Shown: positions 1 to 5,445 of the stretch, in pieces | Layout: each line of letters starts with the position of its first letter | Numbering within the stretch: position 1 is the first letter of the stretch | Origin: HGM11412 sp045536025 | Lineage (GTDB): Bacteria; Bacillota; Clostridia; Christensenellales; Borkfalkiaceae | Reading direction: 5' to 3' | DNA length: 24,488 nucleotides | Assembly: GCA_045536025.1 (NCBI GenBank) | Contig: JAZSMT010000024.1 | Span: 1 to 24,488, forward strand | The notes under the pieces: model-generated | The model's input: only the letters and a program-made list of their open reading frames with translations | The model's database searches: none | Told to the model about the DNA's origin: nothing | Made by a program: the position numbers and the translations under genes

Positions 1-643
1 AGGATACGCCCATTTCTAAAAAGCCCCTCTTTTCGTAAGTAGGCTCGTTGCCTGTATCTTCAAGGTCTAAGCCCTCGTGCGATAAGTGCCATAAGTTTTT
101 GTCTTTAGAATAATTAGTTTCTCTATTGATTTTAAGGGGAACGTTATGAGCCTCAGCGTAATCAATTTCTTCCTCACGCGACTTAATAGTCCACTCTCTC
201 CAAGGAGCGATAATAGGCATATCGGGAGCAAACGCCTTGATTGCAAGCTCGAAACGAACTTGGTCGTTACCTTTACCCGTACAACCGTGAGCAATCGCGT
301 CAGCACCTTCTTTAAGTGCAACATCTACAAGTGCCTTTGCAATGCAGGGGCGAGCGTGGCTAGTGCCAAGAAGATATTCTTCGTAAACAGCGCCTGCTTT
401 CATAGTGGGAATAATATAATTGTCAACGTAATCGTCGGTAAGGTCTAAGCAGTAAAGTTTAGACGCGCCAGTTTTAAGCGCCTTTTCTTCTAAACCGTCA
501 AGCTCGTCCGCTTGGCCAACGTTACCAGCAACCGCAATAACTTCACAGTTGTGGTAATTTTCTTTAAGCCAGGGGATAATGATAGAAGTGTCAAGACCAC
601 CCGAGTATGCAAGAACTACTTTTTTGATTTGTGATTTATCCAT
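1..643 (-). CDS. argG: Argininosuccinate synthase, N-terminal part (runs off the window start)
   Basis: ArgG joins citrulline and aspartate using ATP to make argininosuccinate, the penultimate step of arginine synthesis, in the cytoplasm. About 214 codons are visible, roughly half of a typical 400-residue protein; the C-terminal part lies outside the window. Translation starts MDKSQIKKVVLAYSGGLDTS; the PP-loop nucleotide-binding signature AYSGGLDTS is at residues 12-20. Downstream are the family segments EYLLGTSHARPCIAK and AHGCTGKGNDQVRFE, which bind citrulline and aspartate in characterised enzymes. The ATG at 643-641 is preceded on the minus strand by a strong GGAGG (656-652) at good spacing, so the start is secure. 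No frameshift or early stop is seen in the visible part. The upstream region holds a consensus promoter and a half-site array consistent with arginine-responsive control, which is an inference. Identity is very secure. Confidence 0.97.
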   Translation of the reverse strand, partial: MDKSQIKKVVLAYSGGLDTSIIIPWLKENYHNCEVIAVAGNVGQADELDGLEEKALKTGASKLYCLDLTDDYVDNYIIPTMKAGAVYEEYLLGTSHARPCIAKALVDVALKEGADAIAHGCTGKGNDQVRFELAIKAFAPDMPIIAPWREWTIKSREEEIDYAEAHNVPLKINRETNYSKDKNLWHLSHEGLDLEDTGNEPTYEKRGFLEMGVS

Positions 644-685
644 TTTTAACGCCTCCGAAAGCATTTTGTTTTTTTCAACAACTCA

Positions 686-714
686 ATTATATTCAAGCCC
701 AATGTAAAAGTCAA
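686..714 (-). promoter_or_regulatory. Sigma-A-type promoter of argG
   Basis: On the minus strand a -35 box TTGACT (714-709) and a -10 box TATAAT (691-686) are separated by exactly 17 bases. Transcription would start near 679 and give a leader of about 36 bases before the argG ATG. Confidence 0.85.
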
Positions 715-756
715 CTAAATTAATGAATATTTTATTAAAATTTAAAAATATTTTTA

Positions 757-840
757 TGAAATATTGCATAAAAATTGCATAATATGAATAAATGTATAAT
801 TTTATGCATAATTTTATACAAAACCTCAAATTTTGCATAG
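757..840. promoter_or_regulatory. Array of TGNATAA half-sites upstream of argG (candidate ArgR operator cluster)
   Basis: The stretch contains repeated TGNATAA-type half-sites: 765-771 and 776-782 (TGCATAA), 785-791 (TGAATAA), 793-799 (TGTATAA), 805-811 (TGCATAA), an inverted TTATACA at 814-820, and TGCATAG at 834-840. From 793 to 820 two overlapping palindromes are seen, TGTATAATTTTATGCA and TGCATAATTTTATACA, sharing the central TGCA. ARG boxes of ArgR/AhrC regulators are AT-rich palindromes with TGNAT...ATNCA ends, and arginine genes often carry tandem boxes. The assignment to ArgR is an inference from the motif and the adjacent argG gene; the arm spacing here is 1-2 bases longer than the E. 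coli consensus. Confidence 0.5.
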
Positions 841-855
841 TTTTTATTAACTAAA

Positions 856-876
856 AGATAATATAATATTATATCT
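856..876. repeat. AT-only near-palindrome
   Basis: The 21 bases at 856-876 read AGATAATATAATATTATATC plus a final T and are almost self-complementary. The position is between the argG control array and the hairpin at 882-917. No protein-binding motif is recognised, and such palindromes can arise by chance in sequence this AT-rich. Confidence 0.3.
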
Positions 877-881
877 AAATT

Positions 882-917
882 AAAAAAGCGTTGGCGAAGT
901 TGCCAACGCTTTTTTTG
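882..917. terminator. Bidirectional intrinsic terminator hairpin (copy 1)
   Basis: AGCGTTGGC (887-895) pairs perfectly with GCCAACGCT (902-910) around the loop GAAGTT. It is flanked by six or seven A on the left and seven T on the right, so it has a U-tract when transcribed in either direction. It would end any minus-strand transcript coming from the divergent promoter at 1250-1278. A nearly identical hairpin lies at 1521-1557. Confidence 0.8.
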
Positions 918-928
918 TTATTTTGCTA

Positions 929-1249
929 CTAATGGTTATTTTGATATGTTCGATAGGCTGTAAATAATTTATCAAAAACAAATTTACACTCATTTACAGA
1001 AGAAAAATATATTTTATTTTTTGGAAGATATTGTAACTCAACGTTGTTTTTCATTTTAAGTTCGATACTTTATAAACGCGAAGAAGAGTTATCGTAATTA
1101 TGGAATTGTAAATAACTTAAATGAGCAAATAAAACGTGAGTATATTGAGTTTTGTTTTCTACTATATTACAAATAATGAAATAGTCTTCAAATATTTCTA
1201 TCGTTAAATTTATATGCGAATATTTTGTAGAAATTAGCATCATAATCAT
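929..1249 (-). pseudogene. Small unrecognised reading frame interrupted by an in-frame TAA
   Basis: Reading the minus strand from the ATG at 1249, one frame runs 107 codons to a TAG at 931-929, broken only by a TAA at codon 60 (1072-1070). The first part begins MIMMLISTKYSHINLTIEIF and ends HNYDNSSSRL. After the stop the same frame continues SIELKMKNNVELQYLPKNK and ends TAYRTYQNNH. Both parts have the mixed composition of a soluble protein and I do not recognise the family. A strong promoter (1278-1250) drives this strand, and a terminator follows immediately at 910-887, so the transcription unit fits a gene of this length. No Shine-Dalgarno is seen; ATGs at 1243 and 1240 lie close to the predicted transcription start, so translation could be leaderless. 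Alternatives: a truncated 59-residue protein, two small proteins, or a non-coding RNA of about 330-360 bases. Confidence 0.45.
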
Positions 1250-1254
1250 ATTAT
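1225..1254 (+). promoter_or_regulatory. Possible promoter of the Xre gene
   Basis: TTGTAG (1225-1230) and TATTAT (1249-1254) are separated by 18 bases. Both boxes are imperfect. Transcription would start near 1261, inside the first palindromic operator, which would let the repressor shut off its own gene. Confidence 0.4.
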
Positions 1255-1278
1255 ATAGACAAATATTGTCTAAGTCAA
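1250..1278 (-). promoter_or_regulatory. Divergent promoter with an operator as its spacer
   Basis: On the minus strand -35 TTGACT (1278-1273) and -10 TATAAT (1255-1250) are separated by exactly 17 bases. Those 17 bases are the palindrome at 1256-1272. A repressor bound there would block RNA polymerase. The promoter reads away from the Xre gene into the interrupted frame at 929-1249. Confidence 0.7.
1256..1272. promoter_or_regulatory. Palindromic operator 1 (likely Xre binding site)
   Basis: TAGACAAATATTGTCTA has 7-base arms around a 3-base centre. It lies between the divergent genes, and its core matches the second palindrome at 1286-1300. The centres (1264 and 1293) are 29 bp apart. Xre-family repressors usually bind such paired palindromes next to their own gene. 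Confidence 0.6.
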
Positions 1279-1285
1279 ATATTTA

Positions 1286-1300
1286 AGACTAATTTTGTCT
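1286..1300. promoter_or_regulatory. Palindromic operator 2 (likely Xre binding site)
   Basis: AGACTAATTTTGTCT has the same AGAC...GTCT arms and the same 15-base core length as operator 1, with one mismatched inner pair. It ends 11 bases before the xre start codon, where a bound repressor would limit transcription or translation of xre. Confidence 0.55.
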
Positions 1301-1311
1301 ATCATAATAAT

Positions 1312-1521
1312 ATGAATATATTATTTAATGAAAGGCTTGTACAACTTAGAAAAGAAAAAGGGTTAACCCAAGTTGAACTTGCAAAAGTTCTTAATACTAC
1401 TCAACGTAGGATTTCTTATATGGAGTCTAGTAAGGTTGAGCCTGACCTTTCAACATTAGTTGCGTTATCTAGTTATTTTGAAGTATCAACCGATTATTTA
1501 ATAGGAATAAAAGATTATTAA
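1312..1521 (+). CDS. Xre/Cro-family transcriptional repressor (69 aa)
   Basis: A single-domain helix-turn-helix DNA-binding protein of the lambda Cro/P22 C2 (HTH_3) family. The N-terminus NERLVQLRKEKGLTQVELAK is classic, and the helix-turn-helix covers about residues 18-40 (LTQVELAKVLNTTQRRISYM). The end FEVSTDYLIGIKDY is the usual C-terminal helix of short Xre proteins, so the protein looks complete. Two palindromes just upstream are the likely operators, so it probably controls itself and the divergent transcript. There is no Shine-Dalgarno before the ATG, unlike most genes in this window; translation may be weak or leaderless. Base composition is much more AT-rich than the neighbouring housekeeping genes, which fits an acquired gene. 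The stop codon lies inside a 19-base sequence also found at 879-897. The regulated target is not known. Confidence 0.9.
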   Translation: MNILFNERLVQLRKEKGLTQVELAKVLNTTQRRISYMESSKVEPDLSTLVALSSYFEVSTDYLIGIKDY

Positions 1522-1557
1522 AAAAGCGTTGGCGAGTTCGCCAACGCTTAATTTTTT
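1521..1557. terminator. Bidirectional intrinsic terminator hairpin (copy 2)
   Basis: AAGCGTTGGCGA (1524-1535) pairs perfectly with TCGCCAACGCTT (1538-1549) around a 2-base loop. A run of six T follows at 1552-1557, and the opposite strand has six T before AATAATC. It serves the convergent xre gene and the GGGtGRT gene, and shares its stem with copy 1 at 882-917. Confidence 0.85.
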
Positions 1558-1564
1558 GTAAAAA

Positions 1565-2563
1565 TTATTTCATTGCCTTTTCGATAGCAACTGCAACTGC
1601 AACCGTTGCGCCTACCATCGGGTTGTTACCCATACCGATAAGGCCCATCATTTCAACGTGAGCAGGAACGGAAGAGCTACCTGCGAATTGAGCGTCACCG
1701 TGCATACGACCCATAGTGTCAGTCATACCGTACGAAGCAGGACCGGCAGCCATGTTATCGGGGTGCAACGTTCTACCCGTACCGCCACCACTTGCTACTG
1801 AGAAGTAGCTCTTGCCGTTTTCAACGCACCATTTTTTGTAAGTGCCTGCAACGGGGTGTTGGAAACGAGTGGGGTTGGTTGAGTTACCAGTGATAGATAC
1901 CGAAACGTTTTCAAGTTTCATGATAGCAACGCCTTCGGGAACGTTATCAGCGCCGTAGCATTTAACCTTAGCACGAGGGCCGTTAGAGTATGCTTTTTCG
2001 TAAACGACTTTAACAGTTTCGCTATCCGGGTCAAATTCAGTTTCAACGTAAGTAAAGCCGTTTATTCTTGAAATAATCATAGCAGCGTCTTTACCTAAAC
2101 CGTTAAGGATAACTCTTAAATCTTTAGAGCGAACGGTGTTAGCGTTAAGCGCGATTTTGATTGCGCCTTCAGCAGCTGCGAAAGATTCGTGGCCTGCTAA
2201 GAAGCAGAAACAATCGGTGTTATCGTCAAGGAGCATTGCGCCGAGGTTGCCGTGGCCAAGACCAACTTGTCTATTTTCTGCAACTGAACCGGGGATACAG
2301 AAACATTGTAAACCGATACCGATAGCTTTGGCAGCTTCGCTTGCCTTTTTAGCGCCTTTTTTGATAGCGATTGCCGCGCCAACGGTGTAAGCCCAAACTG
2401 CGTTTTCAAAGCAGATGGGTTGAGTGGATCTAACGATTTCGTCACAGTCAACACCTTTTGCAAGGCAAATTTCTTTACACTCTTCAATAGAGTTGATGCC
2501 GTATTCTTTGAGTACGGCGGTAATTTTATCTACACGTCTTGAATAACCTTCAAATAATGCCAT
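1565..2563 (-). CDS. GGGtGRT protein (conserved, biochemical role unknown)
   Basis: This 332-residue protein carries the motif that names its family, GGGTGRT, at residues 259-265, followed by LHPDNMAAGPASYGMTDTMG. It is conserved in many anaerobic bacteria, but I know of no established reaction for it. Visible features include two CFC pairs (residues 87-89 and 118-120), further cysteines at 33, 40, 51, 202 and 246, and glycine-rich segments near both ends (for example GLGHGNLGA at 101-109). There is no signal peptide, so it is cytoplasmic. It lies 14 bases downstream of the Fe-S scaffold-like gene; its GGAGG overlaps the end of that gene, so the two are an operon and probably work together. 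A role in Fe-S or other metal-cofactor handling is an inference from the neighbour and the cysteines. Length and ends look complete. Confidence 0.88.
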   Translation of the reverse strand: MALFEGYSRRVDKITAVLKEYGINSIEECKEICLAKGVDCDEIVRSTQPICFENAVWAYTVGAAIAIKKGAKKASEAAKAIGIGLQCFCIPGSVAENRQVGLGHGNLGAMLLDDNTDCFCFLAGHESFAAAEGAIKIALNANTVRSKDLRVILNGLGKDAAMIISRINGFTYVETEFDPDSETVKVVYEKAYSNGPRAKVKCYGADNVPEGVAIMKLENVSVSITGNSTNPTRFQHPVAGTYKKWCVENGKSYFSVASGGGTGRTLHPDNMAAGPASYGMTDTMGRMHGDAQFAGSSSVPAHVEMMGLIGMGNNPMVGATVAVAVAIEKAMK

Positions 2564-2577
2564 AATTAGATACCTCC

Positions 2578-3270
2578 TTACTCTTTACGTGGGTCGATAT
2601 ACTTATAGGCATTTTCAAATCTGCCGTAAGTGCCCATTGCTTTCTTGTACGCTTCGTTAGGCTCTAAACCTTTCTTAATAAAGTCAGTCATTTTGCCGAG
2701 CGATACGAATTCGTAACCGATAACTTGCATATCTTCGTCAAGCGCCATGCGAGTTACGTAACCTTCTGCCATTTCAAGATATCTAGTGCCTTTAGCGGCG
2801 GTGCCGTACATAGTGCCTACTTGCGAGCGTAAACCCTTACCAAGGTCTTCAAGGCCTGCGCCTACAACTAAACCGTCGTCAGAATACGCCGATTGAGTTC
2901 TACCGTAAACGATTTGTAAGAAGAGTTCTCTCATTGCGGTGTTGATAGCGTCGCAAACAAGGTCGGTATTAAGAGCTTCTAAAATGGTTTTGCCGGGAAG
3001 AATTTCCGACGCCATAGCCGCAGAGTGAGTCATACCCGAGCAACCGATGGTTTCAACGAGAGCTTCTTGAATAACGCCTTCTTTAACGTTGAGTGAGAGT
3101 TTGCATGCGCCTTGTTGAGGTGCGCACCAGCCAATACCGTGCGTGAAACCCGAAACGTCTTTAATCTCTTTAGCCTGTACCCATTTGCCTTCTTCAGGAA
3201 TAGGAGCTGGACCGTGTTTAGGGCCTTTATTTACGCAAAGCATTTGTTCTACTTCGTGTGAATATTGCAT
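2578..3270 (-). CDS. Iron-sulfur cluster scaffold-like protein (IscU/NifU-type)
   Basis: A 230-residue cytoplasmic protein with a core resembling the IscU/NifU N-terminal fold: ETIGCSGMTHSAAMASEILP (about residues 73-92) followed by GKTILEAL matches the GC...S.MA.E...GKT.EA pattern of scaffold proteins. Candidate ligand cysteines are C12, C49, C56, C77 and C106. It is longer than a classical IscU (about 130 residues); the extra C-terminal part (about residues 130-230) is rich in Gly and Tyr and I do not recognise it. It is the first gene of a two-gene operon with the GGGtGRT protein, an association common in Clostridia. It is preceded by a good GGAGG before the ATG at 3270. The assembly pathway it would serve is not visible here: no sufS, sufB or iscS lies in the window, so it is probably a specialised partner of GGGtGRT. 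Confidence 0.82.
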   Translation of the reverse strand: MQYSHEVEQMLCVNKGPKHGPAPIPEEGKWVQAKEIKDVSGFTHGIGWCAPQQGACKLSLNVKEGVIQEALVETIGCSGMTHSAAMASEILPGKTILEALNTDLVCDAINTAMRELFLQIVYGRTQSAYSDDGLVVGAGLEDLGKGLRSQVGTMYGTAAKGTRYLEMAEGYVTRMALDEDMQVIGYEFVSLGKMTDFIKKGLEPNEAYKKAMGTYGRFENAYKYIDPRKE

Positions 3271-3312
3271 TTATTGTTCCTCCAAAAGTTTTTTCTTTCA
3301 AAAATTATAAAT

Positions 3313-3341
3313 AGTATATCACCGCGCTTGAAATTTTGCAA
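3313..3341 (-). promoter_or_regulatory. Promoter of the scaffold-GGGtGRT operon
   Basis: On the minus strand TTGCAA (3341-3336) and TATACT (3318-3313) are 17 bases apart, with a TG one base upstream of the -10 box (extended -10). Transcription would start near 3306, about 36 bases before the start codon. Confidence 0.75.
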
Positions 3342-3385
3342 TCGTTTTTTAATATTATTTATACTTTAATACAAGGTTATTTGGG

Positions 3386-3414
3386 TTGACAACGGTTGAT
3401 TTAAGTGTTAAAAT
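3386..3414 (+). promoter_or_regulatory. Promoter of tyrS
   Basis: TTGACA (3386-3391) and TAAAAT (3409-3414) are 17 bases apart. The predicted leader of about 24 bases is too short for a T-box, so tyrS does not appear to be controlled by tRNA-sensing attenuation, unlike many Gram-positive tRNA synthetase genes. Confidence 0.8.
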
Positions 3415-3444
3415 TTATCATAATTACATTATACGGAGAAATTT

Positions 3445-4656
3445 ATGCAAATTTACGAAGAACTTATTAAACGCGGTCTTATCGCTCAGGTTACCGACGA
3501 AAACGAAATTAAAGAGCTTGTTAACAACGGTAAGGCTACCTTTTATATAGGCTTTGACCCCACGGCTGACAGTTTGCACGTAGGGCATTTTATGGCACTT
3601 TGCTTAATGAGAAGATTACAACTTGCAGGCAACCGCCCGGTTGTTCTTATCGGCGGTGGTACGGCTATGATTGGCGACCCCTCGGGTAGAACTGATATGC
3701 GCTCTATGATGACGAGGGAAACCATTAACCACAACGTTGAGTGCTTTAAAAAGCAAATGGCTAAGTTTATTAATTTCGAGGGAGAAAACGGCGCAATCGT
3801 AGTAAACAACGCAGACTGGCTTTTAGACCTTAACTACGTTGAGGTTTTAAGAGAGGTTGGCGCATGTTTTTCGGTTAACAATATGCTTAGGGCAGAGTGT
3901 TATAAACAGCGCATGGAAAAGGGGCTATCGTTCCTTGAATTTAACTATATGATAATGCAGTCGTACGACTTTTATTATCTATTCCAAAAATACGGTTGCA
4001 ACATGCAGTTCGGTGGCGACGACCAGTGGTCGAATATGCTTGGTGGCACTGAACTTATCCGCAAAAAGCTTTCTAAAGACGCTTACGCTATGACTATAAC
4101 CCTCCTTATGAACAGCGAGGGTAAAAAGATGGGTAAAACGGCAAAAGGCGCAGTTTGGCTTGATGCTAATAAGACCTCGCCTTTCGAGTTCTATCAATAC
4201 TGGCGCAACGTGTCCGACGAGGACGTTATTAAGTGCATAAAGATGCTTACCTTCTTGCCCGTTGAAGAAATTGAAAAAATGGAATCTTGGCAGGGCGCAG
4301 AGCTTAACCGCGCTAAAGAAATTCTTGCCTTTGAGCTTACCAAGCTCGTTCACGGCGAAGAGGAGGCTATGCTTGCTGAAAAGCAAACTAAAGCTGCTTT
4401 CGGCGGTGGTAGTGAAGAAGATATGCCCGTAAAAGAAATTGATAAAAACGTTCAAACGGTTATGGACGTTATGGTGCTCACCGGTCTTACCAAGTCAAAG
4501 GGCGAGGCAAGGCGCTTAATCGAGGGTGGCGGTGTATCAATAGGCGATAAAAAATTAACTGCAAACGATTTTGATTTAACTGATGAGGTTAAGTCGGCAG
4601 GCGAGTTTATATTACACAAGGGTAAGAAAGTTCACTATAAAATCATCCTCAAATAA
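3445..4656 (+). CDS. tyrS: Tyrosyl-tRNA synthetase
   Basis: Class I aminoacyl-tRNA synthetase that attaches tyrosine to tRNA-Tyr using ATP in the cytoplasm. The 403-residue length is normal for bacterial TyrRS. Visible motifs in order: YIGFDPTADSLHVGH at residues 34-48 (HIGH-type motif HVGH 45-48), the tyrosine-site segment QFGGDDQW (188-195), and the KMSKS-type loop KMGKT (228-232). The C-terminal about 60 residues form an S4 RNA-binding domain (TKSKGEARRLIEGGGVSIGD). GGAG at 3435-3438 supports the start. It is divergent from the Fe-S scaffold operon and has its own promoter. The downstream yigZ-recX pair is separated by about 160 bases containing an inverted repeat, so it is probably not part of the same transcript. 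No odd features. Confidence 0.97.
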   Translation: MQIYEELIKRGLIAQVTDENEIKELVNNGKATFYIGFDPTADSLHVGHFMALCLMRRLQLAGNRPVVLIGGGTAMIGDPSGRTDMRSMMTRETINHNVECFKKQMAKFINFEGENGAIVVNNADWLLDLNYVEVLREVGACFSVNNMLRAECYKQRMEKGLSFLEFNYMIMQSYDFYYLFQKYGCNMQFGGDDQWSNMLGGTELIRKKLSKDAYAMTITLLMNSEGKKMGKTAKGAVWLDANKTSPFEFYQYWRNVSDEDVIKCIKMLTFLPVEEIEKMESWQGAELNRAKEILAFELTKLVHGEEEAMLAEKQTKAAFGGGSEEDMPVKEIDKNVQTVMDVMVLTGLTKSKGEARRLIEGGGVSIGDKKLTANDFDLTDEVKSAGEFILHKGKKVHYKIILK

Positions 4657-4685
4657 AGCCTTATTTACGGCGTTATGCTTTGTTC

Positions 4686-4744
4686 TTTGTGTTTTTTGAA
4701 ATTCCTGCGACCAAAAAGGTCGCCCCCTTCCAAAAAATCACAAA
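4686..4744. repeat. Long imperfect inverted repeat with a GCGACC hairpin core
   Basis: A perfect inner hairpin, GCGACC (4707-4712) with GGTCGC (4718-4723) around five A, sits inside an outer imperfect stem. In the outer stem TTTGTG (4686-4691) pairs with CACAAA (4739-4744), and TTTTTTGAA pairs with TTCCAAAAAA with a one-base bulge. No U-tract follows, so it is not an ordinary terminator. It could be an intergenic repeat element, an RNA-processing structure, or the 3' end of the tyrS transcript. Confidence 0.5.
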
Positions 4745-4785
4745 CGCCTCGCCTAACTTGTAACTAATGCTTTATAAAACTTAAA

Positions 4786-4802
4786 TTACAACTAAGTTGT
4801 AA
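4786..4802. promoter_or_regulatory. 17-base palindrome upstream of the yigZ-like gene
   Basis: TTACAACTAAGTTGTAA has 8-base arms around one central base and ends 13 bases before the ATG. A further half-site TTGTAA is at 4758-4763. This is the arrangement of a repressor operator. A weak promoter (TTGTAA 4758-4763, 17 bases, TTAAAT at 4781-4786) would overlap it. The binding protein is unknown. Confidence 0.4.
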
Positions 4803-4815
4803 AACTTATAAAAAT

Positions 4816-5445
4816 ATGAAAAGTTATTTAAGCGTAAAACGTAATATTATAAACGAAACCGTGATAGAAAAATCACGGTTTATATGTACGCTTAAAAAAG
4901 TTGACGGAGAGGACGAAGCCAAGGCTTTCGTTAGCGAAATTAAAGGGAAATACCCAGACGCTACGCATAACTGCTACGCCTACGTTGCCGACCAAGGCGG
5001 ATTTTATATCAAGTTTTCAGACGACGGCGAGCCTCAAGGTACGGCAGGAATTCCTATGCTTGAAACGCTTAAAGCAAAAAACCTTAAAAAAGTAGCAGTA
5101 GTAGTTACTAGATATTTTGGCGGAATAAAACTCGGCACGGGCGGACTTGCAAGGGCGTATTCAGGTTGCGTTAAAGATGCGGTAGAACTTGCAGGGATAA
5201 GCGAAAGCATTTTATCAAGCGTTCTTAAAACCGAAGTTTCCTATTCACTTTATCCTAGAATTTTAAAGCTTTTAGAAAGCGAAAAATCGGTAAAATACGC
5301 TGACAATTATTTAAACGACGGCGTTGAAATTACCTTTGCAGTTCCTACCGAAAATAAAGAAAGTATTATAGAAAAAATTACCGATTTTTCGTTGGGAAAG
5401 TCCACCGTTTTCGAAATAAAAACGGAATACGTGGAGTATTTATGA
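4816..5445 (+). CDS. YigZ/IMPACT-family protein (UPF0029)
   Basis: A 209-residue cytoplasmic protein of the YigZ/IMPACT family, whose bacterial role is poorly defined; a link to translation or stress control is suggested by eukaryotic IMPACT. The family signatures are clear: DGEPQGTAG (residues 70-78) and RYFGGIKLGTGGL (99-111), followed by a C-terminal ferredoxin-like domain (about 135-209) typical of bacterial members. The length is normal for the family. The start has no convincing Shine-Dalgarno; the first conserved segment (SRFICTLKK, from residue 20) requires a start close to this ATG. The stop overlaps the recX start (ATGA), so the two genes are translationally coupled. A palindrome just upstream may be an operator. 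Confidence 0.92.
   Translation: MKSYLSVKRNIINETVIEKSRFICTLKKVDGEDEAKAFVSEIKGKYPDATHNCYAYVADQGGFYIKFSDDGEPQGTAGIPMLETLKAKNLKKVAVVVTRYFGGIKLGTGGLARAYSGCVKDAVELAGISESILSSVLKTEVSYSLYPRILKLLESEKSVKYADNYLNDGVEITFAVPTENKESIIEKITDFSLGKSTVFEIKTEYVEYL

Noticed and set aside
146..448. 100-residue plus-strand open frame within argG
   Set aside because: It is antisense to argG, whose conserved motifs are unmistakable. It has no ribosome binding site or recognisable product.
644..881. Protein-coding gene upstream of argG
   Set aside because: The region is extremely AT-rich with no open frame of useful length; it is explained by the argG promoter and operator array.
1070..1072. Recoding (selenocysteine or pyrrolysine) at the in-frame stop of the 929-1249 frame
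   Set aside because: The stop is TAA, not TGA or TAG, so neither known recoding applies; decay or two separate peptides is simpler.
3342..3444. T-box leader upstream of tyrS
   Set aside because: The promoter lies only about 30 bases before the ATG, leaving no room for a T-box, and no T-box core sequence is present.
3979..4455. 158-residue minus-strand open frame inside tyrS
   Set aside because: It lies opposite a complete TyrRS gene; the long frame reflects the codon bias of tyrS. No binding site or family signature.
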